In this document: in pieces, positions 1 to 9,500 of the stretch
Layout: each line of letters begins with the position of its first letter
Position numbering within the stretch: position 1 is the stretch's first letter
DNA from: Kipferlia bialata
Taxonomy: Eukaryota; Fornicata
Direction of reading: 5' to 3'
DNA: 21,884 nt
Assembly (NCBI GenBank): GCA_003568945.1
Contig: BDIP01000312.1
Span: 1 to 21,884, forward strand
Notes under the pieces: model-generated
Seen by the model: the letters and a program-made list of their open reading frames with translations, nothing else
What the model was told of the DNA's origin: nothing
Database searches by the model: none
Made by a program: the position numbers and the translations under genes

Positions 1-18
1 TCTTGTGCCGAAGCTAAT

Positions 19-44
19 CCCCCCCCCCCCCCCCCCCCCCCCCC
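19..44. repeat. Poly-C homopolymer tract
   Basis: An uninterrupted run of 26 C (G on the other strand) sits at the window edge, just before a CT microsatellite. Such tracts can form i-motif or G-quadruplex structures and are prone to length error in sequencing. No coding role is visible. Confidence 0.95.
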
Positions 45-119
45 ATCTCTCTCACACACATACACTATCCACTCCCCTCACCCATGCCCCAAGTATGTCA
101 TACCCATGTTCAGGCATCG

Positions 120-162
<43 letters not shown>

Positions 163-328
163 CGTCTCACCCCAGTTCCCAGGAGTGGATTCTACCCTCT
201 TTCCATGTCTCTCTCTCCCTCTCTCTCTCCCTCTCTCTCCCCTCACTCCAGTTCTCAGGTGTCGATGCTACCCTCTCTCTCTCTTTCTCTCTCCCCACTT
301 CTTACTAGCCTCTCACTCCAGTTCTCAG
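45..328 (+). repeat. CT microsatellite block with two decayed exon copies
   Basis: Intron-like DNA upstream of the first supported exon. It is dominated by (CT)n, longest at about 121-157. Two short pieces, at 181-198 and 258-274, follow a CAG and repeat the start of the exon at 329 (GVDSTL and GVDATL against GVGATL). Each runs directly into CT repeats. I read them as acceptor-side copies of that exon, not as independent coding sequence. Confidence 0.6.
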
Positions 329-481
329 GTGTCGGTGCCACTCTTGAGGAACAGCCCGACCTGCTACTTGTGTCCAGGTAGATGATATGTTTATATATAG
401 TAGTGAATAGTGGCGTGTATAGTACTCTTATAGTCTCCACCCTCGAGGTACAGACCTGCTACTAGTGTCAAGGTAGATGAG

Positions 482-514
<33 letters not shown>

Positions 515-1130
515 ACAGTATGTGGTACTCTAGAGTAGTGTGAGGAACAACTTGACCTGCTACTGGTGTCCAGGTACATATTGTTCTACCTCATATCCTT
601 ACTCTATCTATTGTCTCTCTCTCTCTCTACATATACACTCTCACCCCAGGGATGACGGGCCACAGACTGCCCCACAGCCCATGCCCATGGTATGTTCTCT
701 CTCTCTCTCTCTCTCTCTCTATGCATAGTGTATTAATGTATAGTATATGTATACGTGTATTTAGTATATATATCTTGGATATGGACTGCCTCACTGCCCA
801 TGCCCATGGTAGATTGTCTCTCTCTCTGTATCTTTCTCGTTGTTCTTATGTAGAGTCACGACCCAGATTGCTGAATGAGGTAGCTGCTCTCTCTCTGTGT
901 GTGTGTATATGTCTCTGCCTGACTCTAGGAAAAGAGGATGTATCTATTTTTCTCTATCTACATATTTTCCTATGCCTAATATACCGACGCCTCTGTTTAT
1001 CACCCTAGGTTGAGAGGCTGATGTCCCTCACTGCTGACTGGAGAGAGTACTACGAACTAGGAGGCACAAGAGAGGACATGGATGGAAGGTATATACATGC
1101 ATATATATGTATATATATAGAGAGAGAGAG

Positions 1131-1173
<43 letters not shown>

Positions 1174-1289
1174 TTATAGAGTTATACTACGAACTGGGAG
1201 GCACCAGAGAGGACATGGATGGAAGGTATGTATATATATATATATCTATGTATATATATACATATATATATTGGGGAGAGAGAGACAGG

Positions 1290-1320
<31 letters not shown>

Positions 1321-1849
1321 GGAGAGACTTAGAGTACTATGAACTGGGAGGTACAAGAGAGGATATGGATAGAAGGTATATGCAGAGATGGATATATACT
1401 AGTTCATGTATACAGCTATACAATCAATCAAATTGACACTCACTCTGTAGATACACTAAGACCCTTGCCAGTGTGTTCCCTGTCCCTGTATGTATACATA
1501 TATATATATCCCTCTCTCTCTCTCTCCCTCTTACTCACTCTTACTCTCTCTCTCTCCCTCTTACCATAGATATACCAAGACCCTTGCCAGTGTCTTCCCT
1601 GTCCCTGAGCACAGTGGGGTCAAGAGGAGACTACTGCTAGACGAGAAGAGGTATGTATACATTTACATAGATATATATGTATATATATGCCCTTAGTATA
1701 TATGTATAATATATGTGTTCCCTGTCCCTGAGCACAGTGGGGTCAAGAGGAGACTGCTACTAGACGAAAAGAGGTATGGATACATATATATATTATTATT
1801 ATATATATACCCCTAGTATGTATATAGTATATGTGTAAGGGGCAGTCGG

Positions 1850-1890
<41 letters not shown>

Positions 1891-2080
1891 ACACCCTTAT
1901 TGCAGGACTGCCAGACTGCGTCAGTCCCATCCCTCTATGGCCAAGAAGTCTCTCTCTCTCTCTCTCTCTCTACACCCATATCACAGGACTGCTAGACTGC
2001 GTCAGTCCCATCCCTCCAATGCCAAGAAGTCTGTGTACAGGGGACTGGCTCTGCAGCCAGAGATTGTAAGCCAGGTATAT

Positions 2081-2113
<33 letters not shown>

Positions 2114-2610
2114 GTCTTATATATGTATAGTCTTATATAGTCTTATATATGTATAGTCAGAGAGAGACTGTGTATAGGGGACTGGCCCTACAGCCAGAGA
2201 TTGTCAGTCAGGTATACACACACACACACATATATATATATATACAGTGTATACATATACACACTGCCAAGAAGTTTGTCTTTAGAGGACTGGCATTGCA
2301 GCCTGTGAGGTATATACAAATATATAGAGAGAGGGGCTGTGTATGAATGTATAGAGAGGCCGATGAATCCCGCACCACCCTCTCTCTCTGTGTGTACATA
2401 AATGTTCATGTGTTCGTATATGTATGTATGTATATGTACATTTATCTCTCTCTCTATATATATATATCTATATATACCTGACCCTTCAGTTCAAGGCCGA
2501 TACCTCCCTCCCCACCCTCTCTCTCTCTCTCTCTCTCTATCTATGTATCTTCCGCTCTATATATACATCTATACCTAACCCCATAGGTCATGGCCGACAT
2601 CTCCCGCCCA

Positions 2611-2650
<40 letters not shown>

Positions 2651-3201
2651 CATGTATATCTAACTCCTCTAGGTGATGGCCGATACCTCCCGCCCCACCC
2701 TGGCCGCAGCAGTCAAGGCGCAGGAGAACCAGGGTCTGCTAGAGGCACCACCGTACGTAGAACGTTAATTGATTCATTGATTGTTTATGATTGATTATAA
2801 AGATGTATATAGTTTGTCAAGGCACAGGAGAACCAGGGTCTGCTTGAGGCACCACCGTACGTACATATATACTTTCTCATATATATATACTATTTATACT
2901 ATATTACTCTCTCCATTGGGTTATCCATGTTGTGCACTCATTTCTAAATGTCCTCTCACCCCTAGACAGATTGACAACAATCTGCTCAAGACCACATTAC
3001 TAACTGCTAACCTATATATAANNNNTTGACAACAATCTGCTCAAGACCACATTACTAACTGCTAACCTATATATAATAGGTCTCTCTCTCTATTGTGTAT
3101 GGTATTGTGTATACTGGTTTCTATATGCTCCCTAACCCCCTAGGCAGATTGACAACAATCTGCTCAAGACCATTGCACAGGGATTGACCAAGAAGCAGTG
3201 A
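329..3201 (+). CDS. Gene 1, C-terminal part (8 exons), unrecognised protein
   Basis: Eight exons join with matching phases: 329-377, 650-689, 856-879, 1009-1088, 1570-1650, 1987-2074, 2673-2752, 3144-3201 (TGA). They give 165 residues and 500 coding nt, 2 of which complete an upstream codon, so the gene is 5' partial. Donors are GTAGAT, GTATGT, GTAGCT, GTATAT, GTATGT, GTATAT and GTACGT; acceptors are mostly CAG or TAG. Motifs along the chain include LEEQPDLLLVSR, PQTAPQPMPM, VERLMSLTADW, REYYELGGTRED, SVFPVPEHSGVKRR, RGLALQPEIVSQ, KAQENQGLLEAPP and the C-terminus QGLTKKQ. The product is basic and hydrophilic, with no signal peptide or membrane segment in this part. I do not recognise the family. 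Introns carry extra diverged copies of nearly every exon; those chosen are the most complete ones whose phases close. The exon 3 acceptor (GAG) is the weakest call. Confidence 0.72.
439..573 (+). repeat. Donor-side copies of the 329-377 exon
   Basis: Two copies of the 3' part of the first exon lie downstream at 439-472 and 541-573. Each ends in a donor at the same point (GTAGAT and GTACAT). The second reads EEQLDLLLVSR against EEQPDLLLVSR, and its CAG/CAA and CTT/CTG changes are synonymous. The first carries a small deletion. A (TA)n tract at 482-511 separates them. Confidence 0.7.
784..808 (+). repeat. Partial copy of the 650-689 exon
   Basis: A 25-nt piece repeats the donor half of the exon: ACTGCC, then CCCATGCCCATG, followed by a GTAGAT donor-like site. 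It lies about 120 nt downstream of the full exon, after a CT and TA-rich spacer. Confidence 0.6.
1048..1375 (+). repeat. Three copies of the YYELGGTREDMD exon end
   Basis: Three 41-nt copies (1048-1088, 1185-1225, 1335-1375) all end at the same GT donor. The first is part of the full exon 1009-1088. The others lack its 5' part and follow (TA)n and (GA)n tracts. Copy 2 differs at two positions, both synonymous. Copy 3 differs at five, four of them synonymous plus one Gly to Arg. Acceptor phases of copies 2 and 3 do not match the donor phase of copy 1, so they cannot be added in series. Confidence 0.88.
1110..1321. repeat. (TA)n and (GA)n intron microsatellites
   Basis: Alternating TA and GA runs (about 1117-1174 and 1228-1321) fill the spaces between the three copies of one exon. 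Similar (TA)n, (CT)n or (CA)n tracts occupy most introns of both plus-strand genes, for example 1853-1891, 2085-2112, 2441-2475, 2613-2660, 11070-11115 and 17195-17235. Confidence 0.9.
1451..1773 (+). repeat. Acceptor-side and donor-side copies flanking exon 1570-1650
   Basis: Upstream copy 1451-1488 repeats the first 38 nt of the exon after a TAG acceptor, then runs into TATGTATACATA. Its three differences (TAC/TAT, ACT/ACC, GTG/GTC) are synonymous. Downstream copy 1718-1773 repeats the last 56 nt and keeps the GTATG donor. Its three differences (CTA/CTG, CTG/CTA, GAG/GAA) are also synonymous. Confidence 0.88.
1906..2309 (+). repeat. Four-copy set around exon 1987-2074
   Basis: Upstream copy 1906-1951 repeats the acceptor half after TTGCAG and is cut where TCT of the exon meets a (CT)n tract. 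Downstream copy 2170-2211 repeats the donor half with five differences, all synonymous. A third piece, 2266-2309, is more diverged (AKKFVFRGLALQP against AKKSVYRGLALQP) and still ends at a GTATAT donor. Spacers are (CT)n, (CA)n and (TA)n. Confidence 0.88.
2490..2856 (+). repeat. Copies flanking exon 2673-2752
   Basis: Two acceptor-side copies, about 2490-2520 and 2587-2612, follow CAG and TAG. They repeat the (V)MADTSRPTL region and dissolve into (CT)n. Donor-side copy 2816-2856 repeats the last 41 nt with two synonymous differences (GCG/GCA, CTA/CTT) and retains the GTACGT donor. Confidence 0.85.
2966..3080 (+). repeat. Copy of the last exon, doubled across the assembly gap
   Basis: A piece from 2966 repeats the start of the final exon (QIDNNLLKT) after CCCTAG, in the same phase. 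The stretch from TTGACAACAATC to CTATATATA occurs identically on both sides of the N run at 3022-3025. This looks like an unmerged contig overlap, not a biological duplication. Confidence 0.85.
3022..3025. other. Assembly gap (4 N)
   Basis: Four N bases are flanked by the same roughly 50-nt sequence on both sides, which indicates two contig ends that overlap but were not merged. Distances across this point are unreliable. Confidence 0.97.
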
Positions 3202-3207
3202 GGGGGT

Positions 3208-3238
<31 letters not shown>

Positions 3239-4684
3239 GGACTGACCAAGAAGAGACACTAGAGGTAGATGGTGGAGAGAGAGAGAGCGGAGACGGCCCC
3301 AACCCATCTTGCAGTAGTCATGAGTTGAGGGTAGACGGTGTCTCGAGGAGAGATGGACGTGCATGTGTCCTGTGACCATCTTGCTTCCGTGTACATTGGC
3401 ACTTCTATGAAGGAGACCAGGCTTGGTACCCCTGTTGGTACCCCTGTTGTTGGCTCTTATGTGTCTCCTGACCTCTGCCGGTCCCTAACTGTTGTAGATG
3501 GATCTACACCAGTCTAGATATCCTCTGCTATTCTCTCCACCCGTCCCCTTTCCTATTCATGTCTTGGTAGAGAGAGTGTGGGCAGCCTGGCTGATGGGGA
3601 CAGTGTTTGTGTTGTCCATGGGAGAGACAGAACTGAGAGGAAGGGAGCACTCCGCTCAGGGTAGTTGGTGTAGTATTCATATTGGTGTGAATTGTGCTTA
3701 TAAATGGATAGGATGCATGATGCAGTGTTACTGATATGGCGGTAGCTCTTAGCTTGAGTCTCTCTTTCTGATCTACGACTGATGGAAGAGAGAGAGGTTA
3801 ATTAACCGTTAATGGTAACACTTTCAACGACTACACCCTTGCTAGCAGTTTTGTCCAAACCCTTTTCCATTTTTGCCCCTTCGAGTTGTAGACTGACTAG
3901 CCTGTCACCTCTCCACCCTGCTGTCCAGGTGAGTGTATACCCCTATGGCAGAGTGTCACCACCTATAATACATAGCGCAGTGTGTGCGCCGTTGAAATAT
4001 AGCCTCTAGAGTGTGTGGTCGCGACTGCAGCATTTAACCCAATCTACCACCCTATCATCCTATACACTCTTCTGCTAGCCTACTACACTCTCTTTATGCT
4101 GTGAATGTACTATGTATGTGTATAGTGTGTGTGTAGGAGTGCAGGGGTGGGTGTCTGTGTGTGTGCAGTGCCTGCTCAATCCAATCCAACTCAATCCCAC
4201 TTCAATCTCCAACTCATTCCACTTCATGCTTCTATACTACCCCACTCATGTCTCTGTATACATCAACCATATCCACTAATGTGTTGCTGGAGTGGGTAAG
4301 AGTGCGTCTAGCGTGGTTAGCATTCAGTACTATATGTTAAGTGTATATATGGACTGCCTATATACGCCTATCAACCAGGTCATAACTACCGTCTCTGGGG
4401 TCACTATTCACAGTACCCCGAAATGCATTGCTTCTATTCACTATAGTTGAGAGTAGTCTTCCTATTATACCCTCTGTACTCCAGTGGTTCCCTCCCTCTC
4501 TCCCCCCCTCTCTCTCTCCCCCTGCCAGCCCCTCTCATTCGTAGGTAGAGCCACCCTTACTAACTACTCATACCCTTTACCCACATTACACTAGATGGGA
4601 TACACACACATATATATATACCTATGGTCTACATATACATGTGCACTTACATATACTGACGCTCCAGTAGAGAGAGAGAGAGAG
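3202..4684. other. 3' flank of gene 1 and spacer before gene 2
   Basis: No gene I can support. It holds GA tracts at 3210-3234 and about 3272-3288, and a diverged piece of the final coding exon at 3238-3254. There is also a tandem GGTACCCCTGTT unit near 3427-3450, TG-rich DNA near 4115-4165 and a pyrimidine-rich stretch near 4490-4530. Open frames here (for example 3498-3734) have no exon-like borders or recognisable motifs. A promoter or a first non-coding exon of gene 2 probably lies here, but no convincing core promoter element is visible. Confidence 0.5.
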
Positions 4685-5370
4685 ATGGGTAGGGGTAGGC
4701 CCAAGAATGGGCCGGGGGGGTTAGAGAGAGAGAGAGAGAGAAGGAAGCCGTCCTCAGCTGATGTGCTGCACAAGAACCTGATACTTTACAACAATGGTGC
4801 ACCAGCTACTGATGAGGTACCTCCCAGTGTATAAATGTATATATATATTTAACCATATATACTTACGTGTGTATGTGTCTATATATGTATCATATGATAC
4901 CTATATTGTGAGTATCGTGAGTATAGTGGACCATACAATACACGTATCATGTACTCAATATATATGTATATAATACACATACATATATGTGGGGGGCGGT
5001 TCTGAATGTCCTCGCCCCTCTACATATTTGTATCTTAGTGTCCAAACGTGTGTGTTTCTTTACTCTATACTGGAATCAACCCGCCCATCCCAGCTGCATA
5101 AGATATGCCTATTTGGCTGTGTTGTATGTTCCTCTTAGTGGATGTGTCGTATCGTATCGCATCGTATCGTAACTTGTCGTATATGTCCACTCATCCAAGG
5201 CAGAGCTGGCACGTAAGGTGAACATCGCAAGTCGTGAGTGGGGTAAGACCTGGGCTCAAGACACGAATGAGGTATGTATACTAACCTGAGTGTATTGGTA
5301 TATATATATACATATACATGTTTTTGTATTGAGCTGGATGACCCAGAGAGTGGAGGTACAGTGGTATTGA

Positions 5371-5403
<33 letters not shown>

Positions 5404-6516
5404 ACTCCTATCGTCTGTACAGAAGGGTAAACGTGGCACAATTATATATTAGACATACATATATATACGTAAATGTGTATTATATTTCATGTATCATACA
5501 TAGTGTACATACATAGTAGTCATGGGAGGGAGCACAAGTTCCAGAGAGGCAGCGTATCCTGAATATCATGTATGACTAAGTATACTATTGTTGATTCATG
5601 GTATAATACTGAATATGCTGTTGCAGATACATTATGTTTAACTATCAGGAGAGGAAGAGCAAGTTCCAGCCTGGGACGGTCACTCCCAAGGACTTTGAGA
5701 AGCTGTCCACCATCAAGAGCCTCAGTTTCATGCTCAAGTGGCTCAAGAAAGGAGGTGAGAGTCGTATATATATGTGTGTGAGTGTATCTATGTATATGTC
5801 AGAGTACCACTGAGGGAGGTCTAGTATATATATATATATTTGCATTCTATTGTTCCTTACCATAGATGGCAAGAAGACTGTGGATGGCACCAAGGGGTGG
5901 ATCCACTACATCGACATGTTCTTCGTGCCCCGGAGAGGGCAAATGGGTTGCATGCCTGTATTGACGACCTTTGATGAGGCTTGCAGGCGTCGTGTGGAAG
6001 AGGTATGCACACATATTTACTCTGTTATACTTTGCTATATCTATTTAGGTATTGGTATATAATATTAACAAAGGCTGAATACTGTTAAAGTGCAAAGAAT
6101 CTGAGATAGAGCTCTAATGCACAGATAGTTCATAATTCATATATATAGATAGTGCAGCATACTAGTGACAGATCTACCGCATCATGGTGTAATCCTTCTG
6201 CATCTTTGTATATGAGTATATATATGTGTGTATATACACTGCAGATGCTCTGCACCATGGAGTGGATGTTATATAGATGTGTATATACTTAATTCATAAC
6301 TCTATTGATCATGGTATATATATATGTTTAGTTTGAGTAGTGTTATACACTAATGACAGATCCGCCGCATCAGTGAGTATGTATAGATATATATGTCGTA
6401 TATACAATGTGTACATTGTATATACTGACAACAGATACTCCGTGTCAGGCAGTTGATCAGAGCTGTCAAGGATGACATACTACAGGCTCAGCGTAACAAG
6501 GGCGAGAGGTCGAAGG
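4685..6516 (+). CDS. Gene 2 exons 1-6: AT-hook-like start and folded N-terminal block
   Basis: Exon 1 opens MGRGRPKNGPGG. Its GRGRPK matches the core of the AT-hook, a minor-groove DNA-binding motif, but a single isolated copy is weak evidence. After an ER-rich stretch follow about 150 residues of mixed, folded-looking sequence. Motifs in order: ADVLHKNLILYNNGAPATDE, ELARKVNIASREWGKTWAQD, RQRILNI, FNYQERKSKFQPGTVTPKDF, LSFMLKWLKKG, GWIHYIDMFFVPRRGQMG, TTFDEACRRRVEE, LRVRQLIRAVKDDILQAQR. Exon phases run 0,0,2,1,0,1 and all join. The 23-nt exon 5547-5569 is a microexon. I find no known domain; nucleic-acid binding is only a guess from the basic N-terminus. Confidence 0.65.
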
Positions 6517-9500
6517 GTACGGGAAGCACGTTTAGTATAAGTGTACAATACATTGAGTATATATAGTATATATGAGTGTAGCTGTCAAGGATGACAGACT
6601 GCAGGCCCAGACAAAGGGTACGTGAGTGTTATTATATGCGTATTTAATTATATTATACGATATTAATATAATAGAAGTATTGTATATATATATGAAAATA
6701 TATTTATGGGACATATGTATATATATACACTCTTGAGATTGATAAGGGAGTCCAGAGGGTACTTGAACGACATATAGTATATATACACATGAATCTGTGC
6801 ATATATTTTACATACATATCAGGGCAATGACCCCTAGGGGCAACTCAATGTATATTCATGTATTCTTTACAGTAATGTATACGTTTGTTTCTTGTGGTGC
6901 ACTATATACATATCCGGGAGCACTGACCCATAGGAGCCACCCCAATCATCAGCAAGAGAGAGAGAGAGAGACAGACCACTGAGGGAGAGAGAGAGCGGCC
7001 AAGTGGGGCTGAAGGGGACAGAGAGCCCCCCATGGTATGCGACTGAGTATTATTGTTACAGTTACACATGTATCCAGGCTCTATATGCATATGCATTATA
7101 TACAATCAAGTTTGGTTGGGTGAGACCTATATAGTGTCGATTACATATCAGCTGTGCTACTGATTTCGTAGTTAGCATATCCACCGTACAGTCTAGTATA
7201 TGTGAGAATGACTGTAATTGGCATCTTCGCTATGAAGTGACTAGCATATCAATATATAGTACATACTGTATGCACGCTCACCTTATTCTCAATGTTTACC
7301 GCCGTCACTCTCCATCCATCTCTATGTATCTACGATGCTAACCGTCCAGGCGTCTACCCACCGAGTATATATATGCATGTATGTTAATACAGTACTACAT
7401 ACATACTATGATATAGTAGTACTGCATCATGCATTGACGATACTAACGCTCCAGCCATCCAGACGCCCAGACGCCAGTGTCCCAGAGAGGGACGGAGAGA
7501 GGGAGAGAGAGGGGGAGAGAGAGAGGGAGGGAGAGAGGGACCAGGGTCCAAGGGCTACTAGGAGAGAGGGTATGATATCTGTATATAGGTGTCTACTATA
7601 CTGAAGGATGGGAAGACCATACTTGTTGGTAATGTATATATTTGCTACATATATTCATATATGTCTACTATAATACTCACTCTCAGCTGTACCCAAGAAG
7701 AAGGGCAAGAAGAAGACTCACTATACTTTCACTATACCATATATCCACGATATATATGATCACCTCTCCCTGACTCCTCAGGGAAGAAGGGCAAGAAGAA
7801 GAAAGAGGAGGGGAAGCCACCCCACCCTCTCACCACACGTGGCCAGAAGCTCAGTCCCAGACCCCCCAAGGTATAGTCGTAACTCTTTCTTTCCTAGATA
7901 TACTTTAGTGTTTCTTGTTGTACCAACCAGAATTCAGAGTCTCTGATATGTCATATATCTATGTACCCCAGCGTGAACATGGTTGTATTCCTTTCATATA
8001 CTCAATCGACTTTGTACACATCACTTGTCATCAAGGATTCTACTCTCATTTTCAGACTGGCACCGTAGCCGCTGAGTACACAGAGTTGGTGTCTCCTGCT
8101 AGTGAGCTACCCAAGGGCGCCATCAGCCACCACTCTCCCATACAGGTACCTGAGGTATATATGGGTGTATACTGGTTGTATATATATATATACCACTCTG
8201 AAGTACACTATTTCCACACCACATCTACCCATGGCCCCCATCAGCCACCACTCTCCCACACTGGCATGTATCTTCTATATACATATATATATATACACAT
8301 TACATAGTGCAACTGCACACACAGTATAGTGTACAGTATACCACAATATCGTATACGTATGTATATGCTTGCACCTTACTCTGAGGCCAAGGACAGTGAT
8401 GTTACTGACTCAGCGTAGTACCATTTATACCTTGTATGTGAGTATATACATTAATATGAGTATACACGTCACCCTCAGGTCAAGGAGGGTCACGTGGCCG
8501 ACACGATCCTCCAGGCCACCTCCCATGCTCACCCCGCTGTCTCTGGTCTAGGCACCCAACCCGAGCCTGCTCCCTCTGCTCAGAGAGACTCCCCTCCTAC
8601 ACCATCTCATGATGCAGTAGAAGAGGCAGAGACCATCCCTGCTGTGTCTCTAGAGACCCTTGCTAAGACAGGCTATCGGCGTCCCATGGTGTTTCCAGAG
8701 GGGCTAGTAACAGGAGCACAGACCACCACCCACACTGAGGCTCCCCCTCTCCCACTCTCTGCACCTGCTGAGAGTGCATTGGGAATCCCTGCCAGCGCCC
8801 CAATCCCATCTCCCCCAGTGCATACTGCACGTCCTAGTGCTCAGGTCAGTTGTTCTATGTACTCCTATATAGACACTATGAACACGTATACTGCCAGTAT
8901 GTGATATACGAGACCACGACTGGGTCACCATATATCCTCTTTACAATGTATATGTAATAGTTCATAGGTACAATGGTATGTATTGTATATCGTGCATGTA
9001 TCATTAGATGTTCCCTGTTGTCTCTACAGTGTGGTAGAGTATATATACTATTCACTGCACTGTACTCAGAGCTCATCTATTTTATCCCTCACACCCAGAC
9101 ACAGCAGCCTCATTAAACCTCCGGTTGCATATAACATATACACTGTACTATTATCCATACATCGTCTTTGGCACTCACCCCCAGGCACAGCTGCCTCTAT
9201 ACTTAGCATATATGGTGTATATTTGTGATTGTGATAACTCAGTAGACTCTACAGCTACACACGTCTTCACCAGTACTCACCCCAGGCACAGCTGCCTACC
9301 CCCTCCCCAGTCCAGGATGTACTGTCAGTGCCCTCAGAGAGGGAGAGAGGGGGGGAGAGTGTCGCAGCGTCAGTCCCCGCAAGTGACAAGGAGAGAGAGA
9401 GGGAGAGAGAGAGGGAGCCTCAGGTGTCAGAGAGTGAGTATGAGGTAGAGGTTCAGACAGGGTCAGTGGAGGTAGAGAGAGCAGCAGAGAGAGAGTGCGA

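Noticed and set aside
5-385. Long open frame through the CT-rich start of the window
   Set aside because: It is (CT)n read as LS repeats with a poly-C prefix. Only the last part, in another frame, has exon borders.
3498-3734. 78-codon open frame between the two plus-strand genes
   Set aside because: No splice-site context, no recognisable motif, and composition unlike the exons on either side.
4595-4684. Upstream ATG extending gene 2 by 30 codons
   Set aside because: The added residues are translated TA and GA microsatellite DNA. The ATG at 4685 sits directly before the AT-hook-like motif. The longer start cannot be excluded.
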